Made by a program: the position numbers and the translations under genes
DNA from: Oceanospirillaceae bacterium
GTDB lineage: Bacteria; Pseudomonadota; Gammaproteobacteria; Pseudomonadales; Oceanobacteraceae
DNA length: 64,000 nucleotides
Assembly: GCA_024234265.1 (NCBI GenBank)
Contig: JACKOM010000006.1
Span: 1 to 64,000, forward strand
Direction of reading: 5' to 3'
In this document: positions 7,407 to 17,054 of the stretch, in pieces
Layout: each line of letters starts with the position of its first letter
Position numbering within the stretch: position 1 is the stretch's first letter
Notes under the pieces: generated by a model
The model's input: only the letters and a program-made list of their open reading frames with translations
What the model was told of the DNA's origin: nothing
Database searches by the model: none

Positions 7407-9833
7407 TTACTCATTACGCAATTGCCGGTTGGTTTTGCTGGTGGCCTCGGCACTGAAGGGGTCCTCGGGCCAGGGGTGTTTGTTGTAACGCCCGCGGTTT
7501 TCTTTGCGCACCTCGGGGTACACATTGCGCCAGAAATGGTCGAGGTCGGTACTGATGGCAAGTGGTACCTTGCCGGGGCTTAACATGCTGATGCGCAGGG
7601 GCAGGCGGTTATTGAGCAGTTTGGGGCTGTTTAATAAACCAAAACATTCCTGCAGCTTGGCCTCCACCACGGGCAAATCACCGCTGTAATCAATCGGGGT
7701 TTCACGCCCGCTGGGCAGGCAGAAAAATTCCGGTAATTGTTGTTTGAAGCTGGCGTGTTGATCCCAGGGTAGGCGCGCCATTAACGCCTGTTGCAGTGGA
7801 ATTTGTTCAAGGTTTTTTTCAATAAAGGGCCCCAGCCATTGTGCGGCATCTGCTTTTAAATCCGCTTCATCGAATGACGGCACCTCAGGGTTATGGGCGC
7901 TGAATAATTGCAGGCGCTTTAACAGGTTACGACTTGAATCATCCCAGTTGAGGCGCTGCAGCCCTTCAGTTTGCAGCACATTGCACCAGTGGTTGCGGAT
8001 ATCGTCCGCGCGCAGGGGCACGTGTTTTTCGCTTAATACCAAGGCGCCGAGCTGCTCCTGGGCGCGGGGATGCAACTGGCCGTTTTTCTCCTGCACTACG
8101 ATTTGCTCATCGATTTGGGTGCTGAGCAGTGCGCGGATGCGCTCCAGAGGGATGGGGGCCGCGAGGCGTAGGGCATCGTTGTTAAAGGTTTGTGCCACCA
8201 CTAAAAATTCATGGCGGGCGTTGGCATCGTTATCGCGCACGCTGATGCCACGGCCATTACGCAGGCGATAACCTTCACCGCGTTTTTGTGCAAGGCGGTC
8301 TGGGTAGGCAAATAACAATAATTCGCCGCAGGCCTCTGGCTGCAGGGGGCCACTGGCATTGAGCATTTTTTTCAATCGCACAAAACTTTGTTTGATGCGT
8401 TGTAATGCCCCCGGGCTGGCGCTGGCATCGTGCCCGCCTTCGAGCAAATGCAGGCGGTTGGCGATGCGGGTATCGGGATGCTCGCTGCGCAGGGGATCAC
8501 CTTCTTCAAGCAGGGCGGCGATGGCGCAGGCGGTAACGGCCTGTTGTTGTTCCCGGCTGCGGATCAGCATATGCGCCAGGCGCGGATGCAGGGGCAGGCG
8601 CGCCATGGCGTTGCCACCGGGGGTGATACGCCCGTCCTGCAGGGCGTCGAGCTGGTGTAGCAGTTCAATACTTTGTTGCCAGCGCATGGCGTGGGGCGGC
8701 GTTAACCACAGGTATTGGGTTGGATCACAATCCCCCCAGCTGGCCAGGGCCAGGGCCAGGCCACTTAAATCCACGGTTTCAATTTCTGCCGGGGGCTGGG
8801 CAGCAAAACTCGCTTCGCTTTCCTGGCTCCACAGGCGATAACAGGTACCGGCGGCGGTGCGCCCGGCACGGCCTGCACGCTGCTCGGCGGTGGCGCGGCT
8901 GACGCTGCGGGTAACTAATTCATCCAGCCCAGTGCGCGGGTTTAAGGCGGCGTAACGCTCAAGGCCGCTGTCGAGCACGGCGCTGATGCCTTCAATGGTC
9001 AGACTGGTTTGCGCCACGGCGGTGGCGAGGATAATTTTTTGTTGCTCGCAGGGGGCCAGGGCCTGTTGTTGCTCAGCGGGGCTTAACTGGCCATGCAGGG
9101 GCAGAATACGTTTGGCGTTGTTATCGCCATAGATATCCTGCAGGCGGTTTTGCAGACGGCGGATTTCCGGCACCCCGGGCAGAAATACCAGAATATGCCC
9201 GGTTTGTTCATTGCAGATGCTGCGCAGGGCGCTGGCCATGGCATCTTCCAGGCGCTCGTTATGCTGGCGCCCCAGATAGCGGTAACTGATTGGGTGCTGG
9301 CGGCCTTCACTGGTGACTTTTTTCGCGCTGAAAGTGTCCGCCCAGCGTTCATCTAACGTGGCGGACATCAGCAGAATTTTTAAATCTTCGCGCAGTAACT
9401 CCTGGCATTGGCAGGCGAGGGCCAGGCCCAGGTCGGTTTGCAGGTGGCGTTCGTGGCATTCGTCAAAAATAATCAGGCCACATTCAGGAATCTCCTGATT
9501 TTCCAGCAGGCGGCGGCTGAGCAGGCCTTCGGTCATCACCAGAATCTGGTTGCGCGGGCCTGTGATGTTGTCATGCCGGGTGAGCAGGCCGATACGTTCG
9601 CCGGGTTTTTCACCCAGGTTGGCGGCAAGCTGGCGCGCCACGTTGGCGGCGGCTAAACGGCGTGGTTCAAGCAGCCAGATCTGTTTGCCCGCGAGCCAGG
9701 GGGCATCGAGCAGGGCCAGGGGGCTTTGGGTGGATTTACCGGCGCCGGGCGGGGCCTGCAACAGCACCCGCGGGTTTTGCGCGAGGGCACTGCGTAAATC
9801 ATCGAGTACGGCAAAAATGGGCAATTGGGTCAT
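7407..9833 (-). CDS. hrpB: ATP-dependent helicase HrpB
   Basis: This is a DEAH-family helicase. HrpB is widespread in proteobacteria, and its RNA or DNA substrate is poorly defined. Walker A QAPPGAGKST (26-35), EPRRLAAANVAR, DECHERH (124-130), SAT (157-159) and QRAGRAGRTAAGTCYRLW (about 325-342) are all present. The HrpB-specific C-terminal domain runs to the end, including DYSGDLPVVEAKLQECFGL and LPLRISMLSPGKVPLAISTDL. The length of 808 residues is normal. The gene is divergent from a small lysine-rich protein gene whose ATG lies only 45 bases away. Confidence 0.93.
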   Translation of the reverse strand: MTQLPIFAVLDDLRSALAQNPRVLLQAPPGAGKSTQSPLALLDAPWLAGKQIWLLEPRRLAAANVARQLAANLGEKPGERIGLLTRHDNITGPRNQILVMTEGLLSRRLLENQEIPECGLIIFDECHERHLQTDLGLALACQCQELLREDLKILLMSATLDERWADTFSAKKVTSEGRQHPISYRYLGRQHNERLEDAMASALRSICNEQTGHILVFLPGVPEIRRLQNRLQDIYGDNNAKRILPLHGQLSPAEQQQALAPCEQQKIILATAVAQTSLTIEGISAVLDSGLERYAALNPRTGLDELVTRSVSRATAEQRAGRAGRTAAGTCYRLWSQESEASFAAQPPAEIETVDLSGLALALASWGDCDPTQYLWLTPPHAMRWQQSIELLHQLDALQDGRITPGGNAMARLPLHPRLAHMLIRSREQQQAVTACAIAALLEEGDPLRSEHPDTRIANRLHLLEGGHDASASPGALQRIKQSFVRLKKMLNASGPLQPEACGELLLFAYPDRLAQKRGEGYRLRNGRGISVRDNDANARHEFLVVAQTFNNDALRLAAPIPLERIRALLSTQIDEQIVVQEKNGQLHPRAQEQLGALVLSEKHVPLRADDIRNHWCNVLQTEGLQRLNWDDSSRNLLKRLQLFSAHNPEVPSFDEADLKADAAQWLGPFIEKNLEQIPLQQALMARLPWDQHASFKQQLPEFFCLPSGRETPIDYSGDLPVVEAKLQECFGLLNSPKLLNNRLPLRISMLSPGKVPLAISTDLDHFWRNVYPEVRKENRGRYNKHPWPEDPFSAEATSKTNRQLRNE

Positions 9834-9878
9834 GGCGCGGTATTATGGCCGCCTGTCACTGCTTTACAAGGGGTCGTT

Positions 9879-10049
9879 ATGGCAGATGAAAACGTAGTGG
9901 ATTTTGCCAACGCCAAATGGGCAAAAGACTTAGAGCGCAAAGACGAAAAAGTGCAGGACATGCGTGAGCGTTTTGCCGCGGCCCTGCCGGATAAAAAAAC
10001 ACCGGTAAAAGATTTTTTACGTAAGAAAAAAGCCAAAAAGAAACACTGA
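9879..10049 (+). CDS. Small lysine-rich conserved-looking protein
   Basis: This encodes a 56-residue highly charged protein: MADENVVDFANAKWAKDLE, then a Lys/Asp/Glu-rich middle, then a KKKAKKKH tail. AAGGGG lies seven bases before the ATG. It has no membrane helix. The basic tail suggests nucleic-acid or ribosome contact, which is inference only. It starts 45 bases from the divergent hrpB start and is followed by the spermidine-synthase-like gene 41 bases on, so the two may be cotranscribed. The family is not recognised. Confidence 0.6.
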   Translation: MADENVVDFANAKWAKDLERKDEKVQDMRERFAAALPDKKTPVKDFLRKKKAKKKH

Positions 10050-10090
10050 ATCCCCTTTACCCAATGGAATAATCAGCACAAGGCCAGCCG

Positions 10091-10888
10091 ATGAAAAACC
10101 CCTTGTTAGCGCTGCTGGCTAAACTGCCACCCCTTGCCGATATGTTAGAAAGCCCCTTTGGAAAACTGCTGCACACTGAATACGATGCACACGGCCCTAT
10201 CCAGATTTTTGATGATGGCCACAAACGTTATCTGACGTTTGGTAACGACGACGAGCAGTCCTGCCAGTTAAAACACGCCCCCCATGTGCTGCAGCATGAA
10301 TACAGCCGCGGCATGTTGTTAAGCCTTGCCCTGTGTGAGCCGCAGAATATTGCCATTATCGGTTTAGGTGGCGGCACTTTGATTACCGCGCTGGATAAAT
10401 ACGACCCGCAATTAAGTGTGTATGGTGTCGAGCTGCGCCGTGCGGTGTTAAACAGTGCCTATAAATATTTTCAGATGCCGCGCCGTGAAAATATTCATAT
10501 CAGTGTGTGTGATGGCCGCGAATATTTACAAAATTGCGCACCGCAGAGTTTTGATATTTTAATTGCCGATATGTACATCAGCACGGGTTTAAACCCCCTG
10601 CAATTGGCGGAGGACTTTATTGCCCTGTGCCACCGCGCCATACGTGCAGAGGGCTGGCTGGTACTGAATTACTGGCTGGACCATCAGGATGAAACAATCA
10701 GCATGCAGGCCTTAAAAAACCGTTTCTGCCATGTGTATGGCTGTGATACCGGCGGTGGTAACTGGCTGGTGTTTGCCAGTAATCAGGCCGGTGAAATGCA
10801 ACTCAACCGTAAAAAAATGCAGGCCATGGCGATTAAACTGGGGTTTAGTTTGCAGGGATTTGGCAAGCGATTAAAGCCGCTTATTTAA
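10091..10888 (+). CDS. Spermidine-synthase-like methyltransferase-fold protein
   Basis: This 265-residue protein has the Rossmann fold of spermidine/spermine synthases. IAIIGLGGGTLITAL (about 94-108) is the nucleotide-binding loop, VYGVELRRAV the acidic strand end, CDGREYLQ the adenine contact and FDILIADMY the motif that carries the catalytic aspartate in true synthases. The N-terminal half lacks an obvious decarboxy-AdoMet gate-keeping loop, so it may be one of the many non-canonical members of unknown substrate. The gene is followed after seven bases by an unknown membrane protein and is probably transcribed with it. Confidence 0.75.
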   Translation: MKNPLLALLAKLPPLADMLESPFGKLLHTEYDAHGPIQIFDDGHKRYLTFGNDDEQSCQLKHAPHVLQHEYSRGMLLSLALCEPQNIAIIGLGGGTLITALDKYDPQLSVYGVELRRAVLNSAYKYFQMPRRENIHISVCDGREYLQNCAPQSFDILIADMYISTGLNPLQLAEDFIALCHRAIRAEGWLVLNYWLDHQDETISMQALKNRFCHVYGCDTGGGNWLVFASNQAGEMQLNRKKMQAMAIKLGFSLQGFGKRLKPLI

Positions 10889-10895
10889 GGAAGAT

Positions 10896-11411
10896 ATGCG
10901 CGATTTAAACTTTCTGATGCTGTTGGTGTGCATTGCTTTTGTCATGTCATTTTTATGGCTTGGATTCTTCCGTAATTTATTTCAGTCTGAGCATATAGTG
11001 CGCTTTTTCAGTCAGTACTGGGGCGAAGAAAACCATTTGCCGGGTATTTTAAATGACTGGCAGCTTTTGCCGGGCAGTGAGCATATTCATTTTAAAATGC
11101 CTTCCCGTGAGCTTGGCTACCTGAAATATTATCCGCCGCAAAGCTCGATAGCCCGTCATTATGTGTACTTTTATAATGCCCATCAGCGAGTTTCGTTTGC
11201 CGATGGTTATTACGGAGAAGCTGTGCCTGAAATATTTGAATGCAGAGCACAGCCAAAACACTATTTTTCAGATTTAGGTGAATACCGTTTTGCCCAGGGG
11301 CCGTATTTTTGCGGTTTGTTGGTGAAAGATCAGCAGTGCATACAGGTATTTCGTCTGCCGTTTTTCTATAAAAAAGCAGTGGCGGAGTTACAGGCGCAGT
11401 TTTTCCGCTGA
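10896..11411 (+). CDS. Unknown membrane-anchored protein
   Basis: This 171-residue protein has one N-terminal hydrophobic segment (FLMLLVCIAFVMSFLWLGFF, residues 5-24), likely an uncleaved anchor. The rest is rich in aromatic residues (PRELGYLKYYPP, HYVYFYNAHQRV, ADGYYGEAVPEIF) and is probably periplasmic. Two cysteines (FECRAQ, YFCGLL) and a third near the end could form a disulphide. An AAGGAAG site precedes the ATG. The gene lies seven bases after the spermidine-synthase-like gene and converges on a chemoreceptor gene six bases away. I do not recognise the family. Confidence 0.6.
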   Translation: MRDLNFLMLLVCIAFVMSFLWLGFFRNLFQSEHIVRFFSQYWGEENHLPGILNDWQLLPGSEHIHFKMPSRELGYLKYYPPQSSIARHYVYFYNAHQRVSFADGYYGEAVPEIFECRAQPKHYFSDLGEYRFAQGPYFCGLLVKDQQCIQVFRLPFFYKKAVAELQAQFFR

Positions 11412-11417
11412 GGGATA

Positions 11418-13064
11418 TCAGAACAGGGCTGAATCATCCTCTTTCTGTTCGGGGAATTTAAAATAACCCACTTCATTTTTCACCGCCTGGGCTACCTGGT
11501 CCAGGCTGGCGGCGGCACTGGAAATATTCACCGCTGCCTGTGAGTTATTTTCGCTCATGCGGGCAATGGCTTCGATTTTTTCCTGTATATCCGCCATCGC
11601 ACCTTGCTGTTCAATTAATGCGTAATTAATGACACCGACTTGTTCGCTGGCGCGGATGGAATCACTGCGGATGCTGGCGATAGCGTTCTGTGCCTCTGCG
11701 GATAAACCCAGGCCGTTTTGCACATGGGTGGCGTTGCTTTCGATGGCGCTGACAATGTCCTGGGTGGTTTTCTGAATATCGTTAATGATGCCGGTGATAT
11801 CGGCGGTGGCCTTGGTGGTGCTGTTGGCTAGGCTGCGCACTTCATCGGCAACCACCGCAAAACCCCGTCCGGATTCACCGGCCCGCGCGGCTTCAATTGC
11901 TGCGTTAAGAGCCAGCAGGTTGGTTTGCCCTGAAATGGTTTGAATAGTGGAAATTAACGCGGCTATTTCCGAGGCACGGCCATTTAACACCTGTACCAGT
12001 TGCACGGATTGTTGCACTGCCGCTTGAGCTTTTTGCATTTCAGTGGCCATATTTTCCACAATCTGCCTGCCATGGTCGGAGGTTTCCCCGCTGCGCTCGG
12101 ACTGTTCGGAGGCCTCTGACGAGCGTTCCGCAATCTGTTTGGCACTGACACTTAATTCTTCAATATTGGCGGCTATCGCAATGGTGGCATCTTTCTGATC
12201 CATGCAATGGCCGGACATTAACGCGGATTGCTCACGCAATTGGCTGAAGGCATTAAGCATCAGCCATACCTGGCCATTTAAACTGCTGGCCACTTCGGTC
12301 CAGCGATTACGCATATGGCCAAGCTGGGCAAGCAGGCTGGTTTTATCACCGTCCTGCAATTGCACCTGAATACTTAAATCCCCGGAGGCGAGGCGACTTG
12401 AGATTTCTACCCCAGTAGCAGGCTCGCCGCCGAGCAAGGCAAATACTTTTTGGTAAAGCAGGCGCCCGACCACAAGCGCACCTGCGGCCATCAGCAAAGA
12501 CAGGGTAACGCAGACAATAATGGTGAGATTAAGCAGGTTTTCGACCTTAGCGGTGGTTTGCGTTTGCTGCTGGTTGATGTTTTGCGAAAGGGTATCGATG
12601 ACCTGCTGCAGTGCATCGGATTGATTATCAAACCCGTCACTGCCTTTCATGATGGCGTTGCCCGCTTCGCGGCTGTTTTGGTAGGCATCAACCATATGCA
12701 GGCCGGTGGCAAACAGCATTTCGGCGCGTTCCAGCAGGTGGCGGGTGTCGTTTTGCAGGCGGGGGTCTAACTGGCTGATCCGCTGTGCAGCTTCTTCCAC
12801 GGCAGTGAGGGCCTTGCGGGCATCGTCAACGCCATCCTGTTCGCCGGTGGCGGCCGAGTCGGTGAGGTACTGCTGAATTTGCACAACCTGTAATTTGGCT
12901 TCACCGAGACTATCGACCAGGGTATCGGTGACATTATGTTCATGCTCGCTTTCGCTGCGTACCTGATTGAGCAATAAAAACACGGAAAGGGCGGTAACCC
13001 CTGTCATGACTAATGACATCAGCACAAAACCAATCAGAAACGGCTTGAGGCGTTGTGTTTTCAT
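11418..13064 (-). CDS. Methyl-accepting chemotaxis protein
   Basis: This is a transmembrane chemoreceptor that signals through CheA/CheW. Residues 9-33 form the first membrane helix, about 34-175 a mostly helical periplasmic sensor, and about 178-203 the second helix. A HAMP-type segment follows (LLGGEPATGVEISSRLASGDLS), then the signalling coiled coil. The conserved hairpin tip (IQTISGQTNLLALNAAIEAARAGESGRGFAVVADEVR, in two adjoining parts) lies at about 370-408. The length is 548 residues. There is no C-terminal pentapeptide for CheR docking. The sensor is not a recognisable PAS, Cache or dCache domain, so its ligand is unknown. It has no che neighbours. Confidence 0.93.
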   Translation of the reverse strand: MKTQRLKPFLIGFVLMSLVMTGVTALSVFLLLNQVRSESEHEHNVTDTLVDSLGEAKLQVVQIQQYLTDSAATGEQDGVDDARKALTAVEEAAQRISQLDPRLQNDTRHLLERAEMLFATGLHMVDAYQNSREAGNAIMKGSDGFDNQSDALQQVIDTLSQNINQQQTQTTAKVENLLNLTIIVCVTLSLLMAAGALVVGRLLYQKVFALLGGEPATGVEISSRLASGDLSIQVQLQDGDKTSLLAQLGHMRNRWTEVASSLNGQVWLMLNAFSQLREQSALMSGHCMDQKDATIAIAANIEELSVSAKQIAERSSEASEQSERSGETSDHGRQIVENMATEMQKAQAAVQQSVQLVQVLNGRASEIAALISTIQTISGQTNLLALNAAIEAARAGESGRGFAVVADEVRSLANSTTKATADITGIINDIQKTTQDIVSAIESNATHVQNGLGLSAEAQNAIASIRSDSIRASEQVGVINYALIEQQGAMADIQEKIEAIARMSENNSQAAVNISSAAASLDQVAQAVKNEVGYFKFPEQKEDDSALF

Positions 13065-13153
13065 GGCTTCTCCGCAGGTAACAACAGGCCACTTGCGTGG
13101 CCTGTACCCAGTGTAGGAGAGATTGCTGACTTTGCTTTATATATAGGCCGTTA

Positions 13154-14278
13154 TCAGCCCATGTTGATGATGGCCTTGCGAAAACGCAACAAAGCCACGC
13201 TGAAAAACAGCGCCCCCACAGCCGCAAGTAATAACAGCAGGTGCCATACGCTGCCAAAACCTGCGCCGCGGTACAAAATGGCCTGGGCAAAAGCAATAAA
13301 ATGGGTGGAGGGGGATAACTGCATAAACCAGCGTAACCAGTCGGGCATGCTTTCCATCGGCGTGGTGCTGCCCGAGAGCAGGTACATAATCACAATTACC
13401 GGAATCACCAATAAACCAAACTGCGCCATGCTGCGCGCCAGGGTGGCGAGCATAATACCAAGGGCGGTGACGGAGAATAAATACAACAGGGCGCCGGCAC
13501 TGAATAACCATATTGAACCCTGCACCGGCACCGCGAGCACTTCACGCACCACAATCAATAATGAGAGCAGGGTGCAGATTAAAATCACTACACCGTTTGC
13601 CCAAATTTTAGCGAGCATAATTTCACTGGGGCGCACCGGCATCACCAGCAGGTGTTCCACTGTGCCATGTTCACGCTCGCGGATTAACGCTGCGCCGGTG
13701 AGAATAATACCGAGTATGGTGATGCTGTTTATCACCTGCATGACTGCGTTAAACCAGCGCGACTCAGAATTGGGGTTAAATAATTTACGCACATCCACAT
13801 TCACCGGCATAAAATCCTGCAGCTGTTTGCCGGGCAATAAGTGTTTGATGGCCTCATCACTTAAAATTTGCTGAATATACACAGCGCCGTTGCCGGCCTG
13901 GGTCATGGCGGAGGCATCAATATTTACCTGCACTGTACTGCTTTTACCGAGCAACAAATTGCGCTCCATATCCGGCGGGAAAACCACCACAAAAACGTAA
14001 TCGCCGTTTTCCAGGGCGCTGTCCATGTCCCGCGCTGAAATTTGCACCGCAGGTTTGAAATAGGGTGGTAAAAACGCCGCACGCATTTGGCGTGAAAGCG
14101 CTGAGTTATCTTCATCCACCACGGCCACGGCGGCATTGCGCACTTCGAAATTCATACCCGTAGCCACGGCGTATACCGCAATGGTGAAGATATAAATAAT
14201 CAGGGCAATTAATACAGGGTCGGCTTTTAAACTGTACAGTTCTTTTAAACCCAGTTGCAGAATATTGCGGCTGCGCAT
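13154..14278 (-). CDS. ABC-2 type permease of the exporter (YhhJ-like)
   Basis: This 374-residue membrane protein has one N-terminal helix (about 25-42), a large periplasmic domain and five to six C-terminal helices, with LIREREHGTVEHLLVMPVRPSEI as the cytoplasmic coupling motif. It is the ABC-2 (ABC2_membrane_3) family. It lies one base after the fused ATPase/permease gene and belongs with the HlyD-type adaptor upstream in the order adaptor, fused ABC protein, permease, as in the yhiI-rbbA-yhhJ cluster of enterobacteria. The exported substrate is unknown. Confidence 0.87.
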   Translation of the reverse strand: MRSRNILQLGLKELYSLKADPVLIALIIYIFTIAVYAVATGMNFEVRNAAVAVVDEDNSALSRQMRAAFLPPYFKPAVQISARDMDSALENGDYVFVVVFPPDMERNLLLGKSSTVQVNIDASAMTQAGNGAVYIQQILSDEAIKHLLPGKQLQDFMPVNVDVRKLFNPNSESRWFNAVMQVINSITILGIILTGAALIREREHGTVEHLLVMPVRPSEIMLAKIWANGVVILICTLLSLLIVVREVLAVPVQGSIWLFSAGALLYLFSVTALGIMLATLARSMAQFGLLVIPVIVIMYLLSGSTTPMESMPDWLRWFMQLSPSTHFIAFAQAILYRGAGFGSVWHLLLLLAAVGALFFSVALLRFRKAIINMG

Positions 14279-14279
14279 C

Positions 14280-17054
14280 TCAGGCCTCCTGTTTTTTCAA
14301 ACCCAGCACCGAGAGCAGGGTAAATGCCAGAATAAACAGCGCCAGGGCTGCAAACGAAGGCCACAACTCGGCAAAACCCAGGGCTTTGGTAAAACTGCCA
14401 ATGCTGATTTGCTGGAACCAGGACGCAGGGAAAAACAACCCTAACCATTGCCCTACACCGGAAAGGGACGAGGTCGGCACCAATAAACCTGAGAAGTTTG
14501 CGGTGGGTAACATGGTTAAAATCGCCGCCGCAAAAATAGCCGCCACCTGGGTTTTGGTAAAGGTAGATACCAGCATGCCAAAACCTGTGGTGGCCATTAC
14601 GTATACCAATGCGCCGAGGCTCAGCGCCGCAAGTGAGCCTTTCAATGGCACCTGAAAAATCAGCAGTGCCATCAGCAGCAGGCTGACATAACTTAAACAG
14701 GCCACTACCACATAGGGAATTTGTTTGCCGAGTAAAAATTCCAGGCGGGTAACGGGTGTAGAGTGGAAGTTGGCAATGGAGCCACTTTCTTTTTCACGCA
14801 CTATGCCAACCGCTGTCATCATCGCGGGGATTAACGCCAGCATTAACATAATCACCCCCGGCACAATCGCATACACACTTTTAAAGGCCTGATTAAAATG
14901 AAACCGGCTCTGGATGCTCAGTGGTAAATTTTGTGTGGCCGCAGGGCTGTTACGCTGTAAATCCTGGCTGAAATTGAGCAGCATGCCATTTACATATCCC
15001 CCTGCGGTTTCCGCGCGAAACGGCATGGCACCATCGAGTAATACGCTGAATGAAGGATGTTTGCCGAGCATTAAATCCCGCCCGAAGTCCGGTGGAATTT
15101 CCGCGAGCAGGGTAATTTTGCCATCCTGCAGGGCTTGCAAACCTGCGTTGTGGCTGACAACCGGGCCGGCATAACTGAAATAACGTGAGCCTTCAAAACC
15201 CTCTAACACTTGACGGCTTTGTGGGCTCTGGTCGCGGTCATATACGGCGTAGGCCAGCTCGTTTACATCAAACGAAATACCAAAACCAAAGGTCAGCATT
15301 AATACCACGGGGCCGAGCAGGGCAAAGGCGAGGCGGATTTTATCGCGTTTTAATTCCAGGCTTTCGCGCCAGGTGTAGGCCCACAGGCGGCGCAGATTAA
15401 AACGCTGGCCTTTGTTGTGCTTGTGTGTATCTGCGGATTTATGGCCGTTGCTGGCCTGCGAATTATCCCGTTGTGGTTTGTCGTTTTGTGCGGGAGCTTC
15501 TTCGTGTGTATGGCTGTGCAAATCCTGCAGGCCGGCGGCTTCACGCAGGTAATCCACAAAGGCTTCTTCCAGGCTGCTGGTATTTTTGCGGGCGGCTAAT
15601 TCCGCGGGTTTACCCACGGCCAATACCCTGCCTGCATGCATCAGGGAAATACGGTCACAGCGTTGGGCTTCGTTCATAAAATGGGTGGAAATAAAAATCG
15701 TCACCCCTTGGTTGCGCGATAAATCCACCAGATGTTGCCAGAACTGATCCCGTGCCACCGGATCAACGCCGGAGGTGGGCTCGTCGAGAATCAGAATTTC
15801 CGGTTTGTGAATTAACGCCACCGCCAGTTGTAAACGTTGGCGTATGCCTAAGGGCAGATTATCGGGTTTGATATGCTGCACATGGCGCAAATCAAATTCA
15901 TCCAGCATTTGCGCAATGCGTTCACTGCTTTGTTTTTCAGGTAATTTATATAAACGGGCATGCAGGCTTAAATTCTGCAGCACACTCAGTTCGCTGTATA
16001 AACTGAAACTCTGCGACATATAACCCACCTTCTGGCGGGTGGCCATGTCATCGGCATCGGGTACCTGGCCAAATAATTTTGCCGTGCCGGAGGTGGCGGC
16101 CAATAAACCCGTGAGCATTTTCATGGTGGTGGTTTTGCCACAGCCATTACTGCCTAAAAAACCAAAAATCTCGCCTTTTTCAATGCTGAACGATACATCG
16201 TTTACCGCAATAAAATCGCCGAATTGCTGGGTTAAATGTTCAGCTTCAATGGCGAGCGGGCCGCTGATGGTTTGGCGGGGCGGCACAACAACGGCTTTGT
16301 GATTGGCGCGGCGCGCTTGCGGTAACAAACTGATAAACGCCGCTTCGAGATGATCGGCGCCGGTTTTTTGTTTTAATTCGGCAGGGCTGCCACAGGCAAT
16401 TATTTGCCCCGCATCCATCGCCGCAAGCCAGTCAAATTGCTCGGCTTCTTCCATATAGGCGGTGGCCACCAGCACACTCATGTGCGGGCGTTCACGGCGG
16501 ATATCGTTAATTAATGTCCAGAATTGCTGGCGCGATAAGGGGTCCACCCCTGTGGTGGGTTCATCCAGCACTAATAAATCCGGGTCGTGAATCAGGGCGC
16601 AGCACAGGCTGAGTTTTTGTTTCATACCACCGGAGAGTTTACCGGCGGGGCGCTCTAAAAATGGCCATAAACCCGTAGCGCGGGTGAGTTGTTCAATGCG
16701 CTGTTCGCGTTCAGTTTTATGCTGGGCAAAGAGGCGTGCAAAAAAATCCAGATTTTCCCGCACACTTAAAGTGGGATATAAATTGCGCCCTAAACCCTGG
16801 GGCATATAAGCAATACGTGGCAGGCAGGCACGGCGGTGCTGCGTATTGCGCATATCGCCATTTAATACCTGTAATTCACCCTGTTGTAGTTCACGCACAC
16901 CGGTAATCAGGGCCAGCAGGGTGGATTTACCCACACCGTCCGGACCGATAAAACCCGCCATCACCCCGGCAGGAATTGCAATGTCCAGCGGGCCTAATAC
17001 GCTTTTTTGTGCGTAGCTGTGCTGCAGGCCGCGGGCCTGTGCAATAACACTCAT
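14280..17054 (-). CDS. Fused ABC ATPase-ATPase-permease (RbbA/YhiH-like)
   Basis: This 924-residue protein has two ABC ATPase domains (about 1-245 and 270-500), a His-rich polar linker (about 525-565) and an ABC-2 permease domain with an N-terminal helix, an extracellular loop and five C-terminal helices. ATPase 1 has Walker A GPDGVGKST and signature LSGGMKQKL, but its H-loop reads ATAYMEEAE with no histidine. ATPase 2 has GSNGCGKTT and an intact STHFMNEA H-loop, but a degenerate signature, LPLGIRQR. Its start overlaps the adaptor gene by four bases, indicating coupled translation. The family is linked to ribosome-associated ATPase activity in E. coli, but the neighbouring adaptor favours export here. 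Confidence 0.88.
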   Translation of the reverse strand: MSVIAQARGLQHSYAQKSVLGPLDIAIPAGVMAGFIGPDGVGKSTLLALITGVRELQQGELQVLNGDMRNTQHRRACLPRIAYMPQGLGRNLYPTLSVRENLDFFARLFAQHKTEREQRIEQLTRATGLWPFLERPAGKLSGGMKQKLSLCCALIHDPDLLVLDEPTTGVDPLSRQQFWTLINDIRRERPHMSVLVATAYMEEAEQFDWLAAMDAGQIIACGSPAELKQKTGADHLEAAFISLLPQARRANHKAVVVPPRQTISGPLAIEAEHLTQQFGDFIAVNDVSFSIEKGEIFGFLGSNGCGKTTTMKMLTGLLAATSGTAKLFGQVPDADDMATRQKVGYMSQSFSLYSELSVLQNLSLHARLYKLPEKQSSERIAQMLDEFDLRHVQHIKPDNLPLGIRQRLQLAVALIHKPEILILDEPTSGVDPVARDQFWQHLVDLSRNQGVTIFISTHFMNEAQRCDRISLMHAGRVLAVGKPAELAARKNTSSLEEAFVDYLREAAGLQDLHSHTHEEAPAQNDKPQRDNSQASNGHKSADTHKHNKGQRFNLRRLWAYTWRESLELKRDKIRLAFALLGPVVLMLTFGFGISFDVNELAYAVYDRDQSPQSRQVLEGFEGSRYFSYAGPVVSHNAGLQALQDGKITLLAEIPPDFGRDLMLGKHPSFSVLLDGAMPFRAETAGGYVNGMLLNFSQDLQRNSPAATQNLPLSIQSRFHFNQAFKSVYAIVPGVIMLMLALIPAMMTAVGIVREKESGSIANFHSTPVTRLEFLLGKQIPYVVVACLSYVSLLLMALLIFQVPLKGSLAALSLGALVYVMATTGFGMLVSTFTKTQVAAIFAAAILTMLPTANFSGLLVPTSSLSGVGQWLGLFFPASWFQQISIGSFTKALGFAELWPSFAALALFILAFTLLSVLGLKKQEA

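Noticed and set aside
13053..13874. 273-residue plus-strand frame opposite the ABC permease
   Set aside because: The protein looks like antisense translation, and the permease on the other strand has clear family motifs.
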